IMG/VR virus record: IMGVR_UViG_3300015371_000093
Location: 1-39,534 of that record
Length of the DNA stretch: 39,534 bases
Direction: 5' to 3' (one strand)
Origin: a virus
A program made the position numbers and the translations under genes. Positions 19,655 through 29,044 of this stretch are shown here, in pieces. The notes beneath the pieces are model-generated. The model had not been told where the DNA came from. It ran no database searches and saw only the letters and a list, made by a program, of their open reading frames with translations. Within the stretch, counting starts at the first letter, position 1. Each line of letters begins with the position of its first letter.

Positions 19655-20004
19655 GGAATGAGTCTCGCTTTCGGAAATGCCTCGGCACAGTTGATCAGAG
19701 ATCTTCCTGTTAGTTCCGCCGAAGTACGGTTGTATGTCTTCACGGCCTCCCGAGCCGCTTTCTTGACGTCTTCCTCTACGGACTTCGCCAAGACGACCTT
19801 GTCGATGTATCTCCGATGCGCCTGCTGGAAATCAGCGTTGGCGAGTCGGTCCTTCTTGCTGCGCTCGCATCCCGCTCGCTGCGCTTTCACAGTCGCAACG
19901 CGCCCCTGGTATGACGAGTAGAAGACGTAGCCGATCACCAGCAGCTGAACCAGCATGCCGATGATGATCAGCCTCGCTAGGTTGTGAGCTGTTCTATCGC
20001 TCAC
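19651..20004 (-). CDS. Membrane-anchored protein in the lysis block (117 aa)
   Basis: GTG start at 20004 with AAGGA 8 bases upstream, overlapping the previous gene by 11 bases. An N-terminal membrane helix (LARLIIIGMLVQLLVIGYVFY) is followed by a charged helical domain (VKAQRAGCERSKKDRLANADF, then YIDKVVLAKSVEEDVKKAAREAV). It has the signal-anchor-plus-coil topology of Rz-like spanins, but actinobacterial hosts usually need other envelope disruptors, so I leave the role open. Two cysteines are present. Confidence 0.73.
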   Translation of the reverse strand: MSDRTAHNLARLIIIGMLVQLLVIGYVFYSSYQGRVATVKAQRAGCERSKKDRLANADFQQAHRRYIDKVVLAKSVEEDVKKAAREAVKTYNRTSAELTGRSLINCAEAFPKARLIP

Positions 20005-20326
20005 AGTTCACGTCCTTGAGGGCGATCACCGTCCGTTTAGGACCGATCAACCCTCGTCGTAGTACAGATGGGCCTACACCAGCGAACCCCTCCGGATGCT
20101 CCATTATGAAGTCTTCCGTCTGCTTGATCTGATCAGCCGCCTGGAACTTCTGAGCACACAGAGCCTCGTGGTTCTGTGCTGAGATCTTGGCGATGTAGTA
20201 GATCGCGACGGCACTGGTAAAGCCGAGTAAGGCGAAGATGATCAACAGCTTCTTGAAGAACCTTCTCAGCCGCATGTCGATGTACTCGACGTAGTGCGTG
20301 AAGAAGGTCTTCTCCCCTTCGGTCAT
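19994..20326 (-). CDS. Membrane-anchored protein in the lysis block (110 aa)
   Basis: ATG 20326 has AGGAGG 5 bases upstream and is preferred over an ATG five codons earlier. A charged N-terminus (TEGEKTFFTHYVEYIDMRLRRF) precedes a membrane helix (LLIIFALLGFTSAVAIYYIA), and the outer part contains CAQKFQAADQ and a C-terminal NCER. It shares the layout basic face - one helix - small domain with two cysteines with its two neighbours, suggesting a related trio. Function unknown. Confidence 0.73.
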   Translation of the reverse strand: MTEGEKTFFTHYVEYIDMRLRRFFKKLLIIFALLGFTSAVAIYYIAKISAQNHEALCAQKFQAADQIKQTEDFIMEHPEGFAGVGPSVLRRGLIGPKRTVIALKDVNCER

Positions 20327-20328
20327 AT

Positions 20329-20796
20329 TCACCTCCTGCATCTAGGATTCTCTTTCCTGAGGGACTCCGCGGTGGGGCCCTCGAGGTTCTTGATGGCCGC
20401 GCACCCCAGTCGGTACCTCTGTTCCTCGGTTACCGATCGGGACAAGCGCTCGAACAGCGCGCGGCACGGACCGACGTCCGATGAGTCAGCGCAGATTTTC
20501 TCTTTGTTGAGGGTCGCTTCGATGGCGGTCTGCGACTGCAGGTTCGCTCCGAGGGCAAGCGCCTTGATCTCTCCATCAGTCTTCGACTGGTTGTGGAGAA
20601 TAAGACCGAACCCGAACAGAGCGAAAAAGCATGCGGTACCGATGATGGAGAACGCAATCAATCCGCGACGGAGCCATCTGGAGAAGCAATCCTCCAAATA
20701 TGCCATGCGATGATCGATCGTCTGCTTGATCTCTGTGTACCCCTTGCGCCGCTCTGGCGGATGGGGGAACTGCTCTTCCGGCGTGTGCTCACTCAT
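20329..20796 (-). CDS. Membrane-anchored protein in the lysis block (155 aa)
   Basis: ATG 20796 overlaps the upstream stop (ATGA). The first 45 residues are polar (SEHTPEEQFPHPPERRKGYT, YLEDCFSRWLRR). A membrane helix (GLIAFSIIGTACFFALFGFGLIL) follows, then an outer domain with several cysteines (KICADSSDVGPC, YRLGCAAIKNLE, NPRCRR). The cysteine-rich outer part would fit a disulphide-stabilised extracytoplasmic domain. It resembles the next two genes in topology. Function unknown. Confidence 0.73.
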   Translation of the reverse strand: MSEHTPEEQFPHPPERRKGYTEIKQTIDHRMAYLEDCFSRWLRRGLIAFSIIGTACFFALFGFGLILHNQSKTDGEIKALALGANLQSQTAIEATLNKEKICADSSDVGPCRALFERLSRSVTEEQRYRLGCAAIKNLEGPTAESLRKENPRCRR

Positions 20797-20960
20797 GGTT
20801 TCTTCCAGAGGTTGAGGAGGGCGACTCCAGTGAGCAATATGGCTACGTACCCTGAGGCAATAGCGGCGGCCACACCGGGATCCTTCTTGACCAGAAGTGC
20901 GTATCCCGCCGACAGGATGATCAGAGCTGCGATCAACCAAAGCCGGTTATTCGCTGTCAT
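20793..20960 (-). CDS. Small two-helix membrane protein, holin-like (55 aa)
   Basis: ATG 20960, overlapping the upstream gene by 14 bases, with GGGAGG about 11 bases before it. Two hydrophobic helices (LWLIAALIILSAGYALLV and VAAAIASGYVAILLTGVALLNLW) are joined by a short charged turn (KKDPG), ending KKP. The size and topology match class II holins, so it could be a second holin or antiholin; this is inferred. Confidence 0.65.
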   Translation of the reverse strand: MTANNRLWLIAALIILSAGYALLVKKDPGVAAAIASGYVAILLTGVALLNLWKKP

Positions 20961-21174
20961 CAGGTATCCGGCCTCCCTTCGATTGGGAAATTTCTTTGAG
21001 TACGTCGAGCCCTTGTCCAACTCCCGCCAAAGTGCCGAAGAAAGGGAGGAAGGCTAATTCGATGCGTCCGGTCAAAGCCCAGAACACAGGCACAAATATG
21101 ATGCCCAGTATCCCGACTAGCTTCAAAGTGAAAGCTATGACTCGAGACCAGGCCTCATACTGCTCTTTGTTCAT
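20947..21174 (-). CDS. Small membrane protein (75 aa)
   Basis: ATG start after a G-rich ribosome site (AGGGAGGGGGGAG). Two hydrophobic segments (VIAFTLKLVGILGIIFVPVFW and LAFLPFFGTLAGVGQ) are followed by a polar C-terminus (GLDVLKEISQSKGGRIPDDSE). It is the first gene after the tail genes, 14 bases past the Gp37-like stop, so it opens the lysis/membrane block. A holin-like role is possible. Confidence 0.73.
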   Translation of the reverse strand: MNKEQYEAWSRVIAFTLKLVGILGIIFVPVFWALTGRIELAFLPFFGTLAGVGQGLDVLKEISQSKGGRIPDDSE

Positions 21175-21188
21175 CTCCCCCCTCCCTA

Positions 21189-22376
21189 CTATTCTTCGGC
21201 GTTTACGACCGAAATAGTTGGGTATTCCTTGTACCCGGTTCGGTCCTGAGAACGGATGTACTCAGTAATACGCGCCTTGCTGAGTTTCCCTTGAAGGTCC
21301 TTCAGCTCGATGACATCACCCAGAGCGTAGTCCACTCCATAGGTGTAGTCATTGATGGGGCTGGTCTCCCCGTCGATGGCACGAATATAGTTGTGATTCG
21401 CGAGTGCATCCTTTGCGTTCTGCTCCCTGAACGCCGCAATGTCTCCAGAGTCCACCACCGTAGTAGTGTAGGTACCCCCACCTTCCTGGTAAGGACGAGT
21501 GATGGTTACCTTGTGCCCAACAGGTTCGGTTTCCGGATCGGTGATGATGGTCCGGCGATTGAACCCTTCGGGTGGAGACAGCGGATCCTCATAGTGAGTC
21601 GAAATGATCCCCTTGTAGTACACGTAACACGTGTTCTTCCAGTTGATGATCGAGTTCACCGACTTGATGTTGTCGAGTGAATCCTGATCTGGATCAAGCC
21701 TCACCAGAGGATATGTGCTCTGGGTGCTCGTTCGGTCCTTCCCCAAGTAAGTGGAGAACTTCAGGACGTATCCGGTTTCCGCATCAGCGGATTCCAGATA
21801 GAGCGTAATGCCAACCCCTTCCTTGGCTGCCACCTGCTGAATAGCGGTGAACAGGGGACCTGTGACAAGGGTTAGCTTCTTAGCGGCCAGAGATGTATCC
21901 ACGGGGCCAAGTTCGAGCCCCGGAATCACCTCGAGATCCCACTCGAGATTTGCCGAAGCGTAGAGCCCCGTGTAAGCCGAAGGATCGATAGCCATGGCGA
22001 ACACGGCCTCTGCGATGAACTCGCTCGGATCCATGTCGTCTCTGGTCAGATCCACGATCAAAGCGGGATCGTCGGTCGAGTCGTAGTTCGGGTTCTTGAA
22101 CCACGCCATGCGTTCGTCCAAAAATGCGATAAGGCTCCGGCCGATAACCGTTGCCAGACCATCTTCAATGGACACCGTGTCGATCCGCATGATCTCCTTG
22201 GTCCCTCTTAGGGCCAAGAATGTCCCCTCCTTCAACTTCGCGAGGGTACTGGGTGTCGCTGGAGCCACGATCTGGAAGTCTCCCGCGTCTGTGTACCGCT
22301 CGGTCCAGATGGCTGAGACGTATTCGTCGACCGTCTCCTGAGCGATGAAGTTCTCGTTCAGCGTGTAAATATCCAC
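21189..22376 (-). CDS. Minor tail protein, ReqiPepy6 Gp37-like
   Basis: I place the start at GTG 22376, overlapping the Dit-like stop by one base (TAGTG), which gives VDIYTLNENF at the N-terminus; longer starts only extend into the neighbour. The 395-residue protein has the pattern of Gp37-like tail proteins (DEYVSAIWTERYTDAGDFQI, then GRSLIAFLDERM, then KNTCYVYYKG and GVDYALGDVIEL), which follow Dit in siphophages of actinobacteria and probably form the baseplate hub or tail tip. No peptidoglycan hydrolase domain is visible. It is the last structural gene before the lysis block. Confidence 0.86.
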   Translation of the reverse strand: MDIYTLNENFIAQETVDEYVSAIWTERYTDAGDFQIVAPATPSTLAKLKEGTFLALRGTKEIMRIDTVSIEDGLATVIGRSLIAFLDERMAWFKNPNYDSTDDPALIVDLTRDDMDPSEFIAEAVFAMAIDPSAYTGLYASANLEWDLEVIPGLELGPVDTSLAAKKLTLVTGPLFTAIQQVAAKEGVGITLYLESADAETGYVLKFSTYLGKDRTSTQSTYPLVRLDPDQDSLDNIKSVNSIINWKNTCYVYYKGIISTHYEDPLSPPEGFNRRTIITDPETEPVGHKVTITRPYQEGGGTYTTTVVDSGDIAAFREQNAKDALANHNYIRAIDGETSPINDYTYGVDYALGDVIELKDLQGKLSKARITEYIRSQDRTGYKEYPTISVVNAEE

Positions 22377-23224
22377 TAGAGGCCGCCGAATCGGTTGAAG
22401 TACGCCAGAGTCCAGGCCTGATCGTTCTCGGTGGCCTCGATCTTGAACGAGCATTCGCCCGGCTTCAAATATGGCCAGATGGCACCGTCACTGACGGCCG
22501 CGAGCAGGTTGGTAGGCGTACCGTCCACCACTTCGATGGACTGAACACGACGAAGACCCTTGACGCTGTTGATCTTGAAATATGTCGTCGCGTCGATGGT
22601 GACCGGATCCACCTCATAGGTGGTCTCCACTCCCCAGGCCGTTGTGGTGAGAGTCAAGGGCCCTGTGTAGTCCAGGTTGTCCTCGGTGGACTCCACCCGA
22701 AGCTCATAGCCCGTCTCGACCGTGCCCAAATATGTGAACACGTTCTCGATGGTTCCGTCGTCCACCAAGCCGGTGATGACCGTCGGATCGACGTCGACGA
22801 AATCCGGGTTGTAGCAGAGAATCGAGACCTGTACCTCGGGATCTTGGCTGAACATGTCGGGCTCAAAGCTCTCGACGGTTCCCTCGATCTGACACGTGGG
22901 AAGGTGGTCCGAGAAGAACCGGAGCTTGGCCCACTGCTCAGGCATCAAATATGCGTAGAGCAGCTGACGAAGAGATGACACCGTCTGGTCCTCCCAGTCT
23001 GGGTTGAGCCCCAGAGTCAAGACGATGTTGCGTTTGGGTGTGGAGACACCCTGGGGACGTTCTCCCCTGCCGGTGGCAAGCGGAACCGAGGTCACGTCGG
23101 CCTTGACCGGACCCAGTCCTTCGATGTTGCGCACTTGAACCGGATCGTTGCTTGGCATGAAGCCGCCCAGCGGAAGAACCGGCGCATCCGGCTGAGGAGA
23201 GAACAGCTCGAGCTTTGTGATCAC
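22376..23224 (-). CDS. Distal tail (Dit-like) protein
   Basis: GTG start with AGGAGG 8 bases upstream. The 282-residue protein follows the tape measure and shows a siphovirus distal-tail pattern: an N-terminal beta-rich domain (VRNIEGLGPVKADVTSVPLATGRG), RNIVLTLGLNP, LYAYLMPEQ, and YNPDFVDVDP leading into a second beta domain. Dit forms the ring joining tube and baseplate. The gene holds an unusually high density of the word CATATT on its coding strand (five copies in about 800 bases, counting one in its leader). Assignment is by position and motif, with fair confidence. Confidence 0.82.
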   Translation of the reverse strand: MITKLELFSPQPDAPVLPLGGFMPSNDPVQVRNIEGLGPVKADVTSVPLATGRGERPQGVSTPKRNIVLTLGLNPDWEDQTVSSLRQLLYAYLMPEQWAKLRFFSDHLPTCQIEGTVESFEPDMFSQDPEVQVSILCYNPDFVDVDPTVITGLVDDGTIENVFTYLGTVETGYELRVESTEDNLDYTGPLTLTTTAWGVETTYEVDPVTIDATTYFKINSVKGLRRVQSIEVVDGTPTNLLAAVSDGAIWPYLKPGECSFKIEATENDQAWTLAYFNRFGGL

Positions 23225-23253
23225 GCTTCATGCCTCCTTTCGAAATATGTGGT

Positions 23254-23304
23254 GACCCCGAGGGCAGGCGAGGAGGAGGATCCGCGACCCATGCCCCCGA
23301 GGTC
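23254..23304 (-). other. Stem-loop between tape measure and Dit-like genes
   Basis: Thirteen positions (23292-23304 with 23254-23266) can pair on minus-strand RNA, two as G-U, with a 25-base loop; no T-run follows. It occupies the only sizeable gap (90 bases) in the tail operon and may set the ratio of tape measure to downstream tail transcripts. Confidence 0.45.
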
Positions 23305-23314
23305 CCACGCTTGA

Positions 23315-26300
23315 CTAGACCGCGTATGGCAAGGCGTTCGGCAAGCCGAGCACCTTCTTCAGCTGGCCTAGCTGGTTCTTTGTCTGGCGGTAGATCTCGG
23401 TATCGGACAACGACTCCGGCGACGTGTTCGTCTGATTGAACTCGATCTTCGGGACCACCTGCTGCTGAGCCTGAGCAGCGGCGATTGCCGCAGCTTGGGC
23501 CGCATTGGCATCCGAAGAAATGCTCTGAGCTTGCGCCGTCGAAAGCGTTGCCACCACAGGAGCGGTGGTGGTGAGATCCTCCATCTTCTTCGCTCCTGCT
23601 TCCACCTGAGACAGATCCAGAACCGGCTTGATCGTCGGGTCCAGATCAATGAGGCCGTTCAACGTGTCGGGCACCGTGCTGACCGCGTCTACGACTCCCT
23701 TGGCCACATCTTCTGCGAGGGCCACTGGCTCAGCACCACCGTCTTCCAGACCGATGGCAAGGCCCTCCATGGTCTGTCTACCGATCTCGGCGAAGACCCT
23801 GGAAGGCGAATGGATACCGAGAACCTTCTTGAACGGACCCGGCAACTTCTTTGCTAGTCCGTCCGCGAGGTCCTCCACCTTGTGCCACAGATCCTTGAAG
23901 CCCCCGAGCATGCCGTCGATGATTGCGGAAGCGATATTCCAACCCGCAGCGCGGAGCTGGTCGTCGTTGTCCCGAATTGCTTTGGCGATGCCGTTGAGAA
24001 GCTTGATTACTGCCTTGAACCCGGCGTCAACCAGGTCCGGAACCGCCTGAGCGATCCCGTTCATGAACTTCTTGATCACTCGAACTCCTGCCGCAAGGAT
24101 CTTCGGCAGAGCGTCGCCAATGCCATCGATGAACTTCACGATGACACGCACACCCGCGGCGATAACCGAGGGCAGGCGTTGGGCGATGGATTTGAGGAAG
24201 GGGACGATGAGCTGCGCACCCTTGGCGATGACTTTCGGCAACCTCTTCGTGACTTCGGTGAGGAACGTCGTAATGACCGTCGCCACCGTTGCCACAACCC
24301 TCGGGAGATTGTTGATGATCCCCTTCAGGAATGAAACGATGAGGTTTGCACCCGAGGTGATGATCTCGGGCAGTTTGTTCTTCAGAGCGTTCAAATATGT
24401 GATCACGATGGTGGCTACCGTGTCCACGATCTTGCCCACGTTGTTCAAAATCCCTGTGAGGAAATTCAGAAGCAACCTGAAGCCTGCCGCAATGAGTTCT
24501 GCCGAATGCAAAGTCACCACATCGACAAACGCGGTGATTAGAGCCCCCACCGCTTCGGCCACCTTGGGAGCGGCCTCGATGATGGTTGCCAATATGGTGT
24601 CGATGATCACGCCAAGAGCAAGGGCAACCCGCGGAGCCACCTTGGCAATCTCCTCCACGATGGCAACCAACCCCTTGACGAAGTTGATCACCAGAGTCGG
24701 AAGGAGGGTCACCAAAGCGGTGATCGCCAAGGATATGGCGGTCACTACCTTAGGTCCTTGCTCACCGAGCAGAGCGAGCCCTGCTGATGCCACGTAGATG
24801 GAACCGGCGATGAGGAGCAGGCCAGCACCAAGCGGAATCAACGCAAGACCCAGCGCCGCAAGCGCCGGAGCCGCAATCAATCCCACGACTGCGATGGTGC
24901 CAAGGACCAAGGCGATTGCCGCCAGGCCCTTGAATATGGTCCCCCACTTCAGCGTCCCGAGGAACGCCAACGTCGGGGCCAAGATGGCCAACGCACCAGC
25001 AGCTGCCAGGAGGGCAACCGAGCCCGGAAGTGTCCCGGCCATGAGCGTGAGGCCCACGGACAGAATCACCAACGAAGCTGCGAGCGCCGCGAGGCCCTTC
25101 ACGAGGTTGAACAGCTTGATCTTCCCCATGACAGCCAACGCTCCGGCAAGAATGCCGATACCCGTCGCCACTACGACCAACCCAGCACCCTGAGCAAGCA
25201 AATATGGACCGGGCGGCATGGCCAGCAGGGCAAGCCCCAACACGACCACAGCTGCCGCCACCCCAACAATGCCCTTGACGAGCGTCTTGAGGTCCATCTT
25301 GCCGAACAGAGCGACGGCACCGGCCAAGACGGTCACGCCAAATGCTGCAGCGATCAGTCCAGGACCGATGAATATGAGCGACGGACCCATGAGCAGAGTG
25401 CCGATGCCAATGGCGGTCAAACCACCAGCGATAGCAACGAGTCCCTTGCCGATCTCCTCCCACTTCATGGTGGCAAATATCTTCATCGCCGCAGCAATGA
25501 TGTTTAGCGCCACACCAAGGAGGATCAGCCCAGCCGCCATCGGAATAATGCGTGTTGCTCCGATGGTCTTCATACCGGCACCCACCGCAACGAGTGCTCC
25601 AGCCACGCCAGCGAGGCCCTTACCGATCTCCTCCCACTTCATCGTGGCGAAGATCTTCATGGCCCCTGCGAGGATGACGAGTGAGGTGGCCAGCAGCACC
25701 ATCCCAGCCGCCATGATCGGAAGCTGGATGAATGCCCCTACCCCTCCGATCTTAGTGAGGAGCGCCATGGCTCCGACGAGTTCGCCGAGTCCCACAGCAA
25801 TTGCCGCCAGAGCCTTCTTGAGCTTGTCGGGATCGATGGTCGAGAGCAGCAGAATCGCCAAACCGAGTACGGCGATGGCCGCACCGATCTTGAGCAGCGT
25901 TCCCGCTTGGAGGTTCTTCTGAACGGCCTTCAGAGTGCCCGTAAGGCCCTCCAGAGCCTCTCGGATCTTCCCGAGGAACCCTCCCCCTACGTCGACCTTT
26001 ATTCCGCCTGAGAGGAACTTTTTCAGATATAGGACAATCGCCGCGAGGAGACCCGTCTGGAGACCCAGAAGGACCTTGTCCACGTCGATGTTCTTGAAAG
26101 CGTCCGAGATGGCGGCACCGAGTCCCTTGAGAGCGTCGGCAACGTTGGAGACGATGGGCTCGACGACTGAACCCACACCCGAGAATATGTCCTTCAGCTT
26201 GTCCCAGGCACGAGTAACCTTGTCAGCGATTCCAGCCAGTGGCTTGAGTGACGCACCGACATCGCCCATGGCATCGGAGAACTTGCTCGTCTCATCCGTG

Positions 26301-29044
26301 CCACCAGCTCCGAACAGGCGCTTGATGGCGTTGGCGAGATCAGAAATAAGCGCGAGCGGCACCTTGAGCACCGCACCGAGCGTCTTGAAGAAGGCGTGGA
26401 GAGCCCCACCCTTGGTGAGGAACTCGTCCGCAGCCGTGAGCATGTCGCCGAACTTGGCTGTGTATCGGAGAAATCCCCCGGAGGTTTTGTTCGAAGCCCC
26501 CAGCAGATCGAAGAACAGCCCGATGATTTCCTTGAACACCGACAGACCGATATGAACCACCGCAAAGAGACCCCTGAAGGTCCTCTGAATAAGGTCCATC
26601 GTGTCCTTGGCCGGGATGAGCTTCTTGGTGAACTCGACGAGCTTGTTGGTCAGGAAGAACAGGTCCTCGCCGGTCTTGGCCGGGAAAATATCCCGGAACG
26701 CCTTCTGGATCGGCTTGAGAATTCCCAGGAGGCCCTTCCACGCGTTCTTGATCGCGTCGATGAGCGCAGTACGGCCTCCGAGATCCTTCCACTCGCTGAG
26801 AACCTTGTTACGGCCCTTGGCCAGCCCATCGGTGAACCCAGTGATGTACTTGGAGAGCGCGGTGAAGGTCTTCTTGGCCTCACCGAAGTCGCCAAATATG
26901 ATCTGGAACGTCTTGGCCCACCCGGACCCGATCGACTCCCGAACAACGCCGAAGAGCTGCCCGATGGTCTTGACCTGGGTCGCTGCATTCTTCGCCGTCT
27001 TGGCCGTCTGGAGAATCGCCTCAGCCTGAGCATCAGTGAAGCCCTGGGCCTTGAGCTGCGCCTTGGTCATGTCCCCTGTGAACTGTCGCAGGGTATTGGT
27101 CAGGACGTCAGAGGTCAGCCACGAGGGCGGGCCCTGGTCTTTACCAGTCATCGACTCACGAGCCGACTTGACACGTTCCGCAGCCGATTCGGCGGCCTCG
27201 ACTTCCTGCTCACGGGCATCCTTGATGACCTTGGCCTGATCCTTCTCGGCCTTGGCCACATCTTCGCGGGCCTTGATGATGGTGTCGCGCTGATCCTGCT
27301 CAGCCTTGGCGACATCCTGTCGAGACTTCACTCGAACCTTGGCCTGATCCTTCTCGGCCTGAGCCAGACGATCGCCTGCTGCCCTCTGGTCCTCCGCGGA
27401 CTTCTTGCGGACATCACGGACATTCTGCTCAGCATCAGACACGGCCTTGGCGGCCCGAACCTGCGCATCCTTGTACTTGTCCGTGGCGACGGTGAGAGCA
27501 TCGCGGGCGTCTTGAACGCGCTTGTCCTTCTCGGTCCCCTTGGTCTTCGTTTCCGCCAGATTCTGCTCGGCGTCATGAAGTTCACGGACCGCTGCGTTCT
27601 GCTTCAAGGTGGCACGAGTTACAGCATCGGCAGCGTCTGTTGCTCGATGCTGTGCGTCCTCAACAGCTCGGATAGCAGCACGTAGCTCCTCCGAGCTTGC
27701 CCCAGAACGCTGAAGCTCTGCCAACTTCGCCTGGGCCGCGGCCAGGTCTTCGGCACTTCTCTTCTGCTCCTGCTGGGCCAGGGTGATCGCATCGCTGAGA
27801 TCCGCCTGGTCGAGCTGAGCAGTGGTGAGTTGATCGGTCGCTGCCTGCAGTTCGTCGGCGCTCGGAGGCTTCATCGCGTCGACGAGACGTTGACGGGCCT
27901 CCACCACGTCGTCTAGGGCGTTCTTTACGTCCTCTGCAGATTGCTTGGTCGCCTCTTTCTGAGCCGCGACCGCATCCGCGATCTCCTGAGACGCCCTCTT
28001 GGCCGTCTCTTTGACTCCATTTTGAGCTTCCTTGACCTTTTCTGCAGCGGCCTTGGTGTCGTCGGCTGCCTGCTGCTGAGCATCACGAACCTTCTGCGCC
28101 GCAGTCGTGATGGCTTCAGCTTCGGCCTTCTGAGCATCCTTGACCCGATCGGCAGCGTTGGCGATTGCCTCAGCAGCCTGCTCGTGGGCATCCTTGATCT
28201 GCTTGGCAGCGTCCTTCTGAGCCTCCTTGAGCTGCTTGGTGCCATCGGCAGCAGCTTTCTGTGTGGCGGAGAGGGACTGACGGAAAGTGTTGCCCGCCTT
28301 TGTCCACTGCTCGAAGGTCTGGCCCACCGGGGAGTTGGTAATGGTCCCCATGGCCTTGCCGGTGTTGAACAGGGCCTTCTGGAACACCTTGCCACCCATA
28401 CCGGCGTTGACAACTGAGTTCCAATCCTGCAGATTGACCTTGCCCGCGGCGATGGCCTGGGACAGCTGGTACATGGCCGTTGAGGCCTGCTCCGAGCTTG
28501 ACCCGGATAGGGCGGCCAGGTTGGCGATGCCCTTGATCGACTCGGTGGCTGGCTTCAGCTTGACACCGGCTGCCGTGAAGGTGCCGATGTTCTTGGCCAT
28601 CTGGCTGAAGTTGTAGATGGTCTGGTCGGAGTACTTGTTCAGCTCTTGCAGAGCGCCGTTGACGTCCTGAAGGTTCGATCCGTCCTGCTGCGTGTTGGCC
28701 AGGATCGTCTGAATCGAGTTCAGGTTCGTCGCATACTCCTGGAAACCATCGGTGATGGGTCCGAGGGAAAGGTTCTTGAGCATCGACGCCCCGGCGAAGG
28801 CCGCCTTGGACGCGATGGTGCCGAGCGCGACCGAAGCCGCCCCCTCAAGAACACTGAATGAGTTGGTGATGGTGTCGACGCCACGACCCAGCGCACTGAG
28901 GCCGGAGAGACCGTTCGACTTCGTACCCACTGTGTTGAGCGCCGTGTCGAGCTGCGACAGGGTCCTCAGGGACTGCTGAGCGTTGCGCTCGAACTGTCCG
29001 TTCTCGAATGCTGCTGAGACAATGCGTTCGTCAATGGTTGCCAT
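23315..29044 (-). CDS. Tape measure protein
   Basis: A 1909-residue protein, the longest in the window. Residues about 90-270 match the tape measure N-terminal domain (SIQTILANTQQDGSNL, NIGTFTAAGVKL, SSSEQASTAMYQLSQAIAAG). A very long Ala/Lys/Glu-rich coiled coil spans about 270-640. Hydrophobic tandem modules fill about 1030-1480, several starting with KW or K and ending in GKGL (for example MKWEEIGKGL twice). The C-terminal third repeats a short unit of the type LP-VI-G-LIV-FL-GI. It sets tail length and probably enters the host membrane during DNA ejection. ATG start with AGGTGA upstream, next to the gp10-like stop. It contains no lysozyme or peptidase motif that I can see. Confidence 0.95.
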   Translation of the reverse strand: MATIDERIVSAAFENGQFERNAQQSLRTLSQLDTALNTVGTKSNGLSGLSALGRGVDTITNSFSVLEGAASVALGTIASKAAFAGASMLKNLSLGPITDGFQEYATNLNSIQTILANTQQDGSNLQDVNGALQELNKYSDQTIYNFSQMAKNIGTFTAAGVKLKPATESIKGIANLAALSGSSSEQASTAMYQLSQAIAAGKVNLQDWNSVVNAGMGGKVFQKALFNTGKAMGTITNSPVGQTFEQWTKAGNTFRQSLSATQKAAADGTKQLKEAQKDAAKQIKDAHEQAAEAIANAADRVKDAQKAEAEAITTAAQKVRDAQQQAADDTKAAAEKVKEAQNGVKETAKRASQEIADAVAAQKEATKQSAEDVKNALDDVVEARQRLVDAMKPPSADELQAATDQLTTAQLDQADLSDAITLAQQEQKRSAEDLAAAQAKLAELQRSGASSEELRAAIRAVEDAQHRATDAADAVTRATLKQNAAVRELHDAEQNLAETKTKGTEKDKRVQDARDALTVATDKYKDAQVRAAKAVSDAEQNVRDVRKKSAEDQRAAGDRLAQAEKDQAKVRVKSRQDVAKAEQDQRDTIIKAREDVAKAEKDQAKVIKDAREQEVEAAESAAERVKSARESMTGKDQGPPSWLTSDVLTNTLRQFTGDMTKAQLKAQGFTDAQAEAILQTAKTAKNAATQVKTIGQLFGVVRESIGSGWAKTFQIIFGDFGEAKKTFTALSKYITGFTDGLAKGRNKVLSEWKDLGGRTALIDAIKNAWKGLLGILKPIQKAFRDIFPAKTGEDLFFLTNKLVEFTKKLIPAKDTMDLIQRTFRGLFAVVHIGLSVFKEIIGLFFDLLGASNKTSGGFLRYTAKFGDMLTAADEFLTKGGALHAFFKTLGAVLKVPLALISDLANAIKRLFGAGGTDETSKFSDAMGDVGASLKPLAGIADKVTRAWDKLKDIFSGVGSVVEPIVSNVADALKGLGAAISDAFKNIDVDKVLLGLQTGLLAAIVLYLKKFLSGGIKVDVGGGFLGKIREALEGLTGTLKAVQKNLQAGTLLKIGAAIAVLGLAILLLSTIDPDKLKKALAAIAVGLGELVGAMALLTKIGGVGAFIQLPIMAAGMVLLATSLVILAGAMKIFATMKWEEIGKGLAGVAGALVAVGAGMKTIGATRIIPMAAGLILLGVALNIIAAAMKIFATMKWEEIGKGLVAIAGGLTAIGIGTLLMGPSLIFIGPGLIAAAFGVTVLAGAVALFGKMDLKTLVKGIVGVAAAVVVLGLALLAMPPGPYLLAQGAGLVVVATGIGILAGALAVMGKIKLFNLVKGLAALAASLVILSVGLTLMAGTLPGSVALLAAAGALAILAPTLAFLGTLKWGTIFKGLAAIALVLGTIAVVGLIAAPALAALGLALIPLGAGLLLIAGSIYVASAGLALLGEQGPKVVTAISLAITALVTLLPTLVINFVKGLVAIVEEIAKVAPRVALALGVIIDTILATIIEAAPKVAEAVGALITAFVDVVTLHSAELIAAGFRLLLNFLTGILNNVGKIVDTVATIVITYLNALKNKLPEIITSGANLIVSFLKGIINNLPRVVATVATVITTFLTEVTKRLPKVIAKGAQLIVPFLKSIAQRLPSVIAAGVRVIVKFIDGIGDALPKILAAGVRVIKKFMNGIAQAVPDLVDAGFKAVIKLLNGIAKAIRDNDDQLRAAGWNIASAIIDGMLGGFKDLWHKVEDLADGLAKKLPGPFKKVLGIHSPSRVFAEIGRQTMEGLAIGLEDGGAEPVALAEDVAKGVVDAVSTVPDTLNGLIDLDPTIKPVLDLSQVEAGAKKMEDLTTTAPVVATLSTAQAQSISSDANAAQAAAIAAAQAQQQVVPKIEFNQTNTSPESLSDTEIYRQTKNQLGQLKKVLGLPNALPYAV

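Noticed and set aside
20947-22376. Endolysin or peptidase in the Gp37-like gene
   Set aside because: No catalytic motif of amidases, lysozymes or NlpC/P60 enzymes is visible; the protein fits a tail hub.
22376-22454. Longer start for the Gp37-like protein at 22454
   Set aside because: The extra 26 residues overlap the Dit-like gene out of frame and carry no family resemblance; GTG 22376 gives a natural TAGTG junction.
24063-25922. Plus-strand open frames opposite the tape measure
   Set aside because: They mirror the Ala/Gly/Ile-rich tape measure codons, have no ribosome sites and no recognisable domains.
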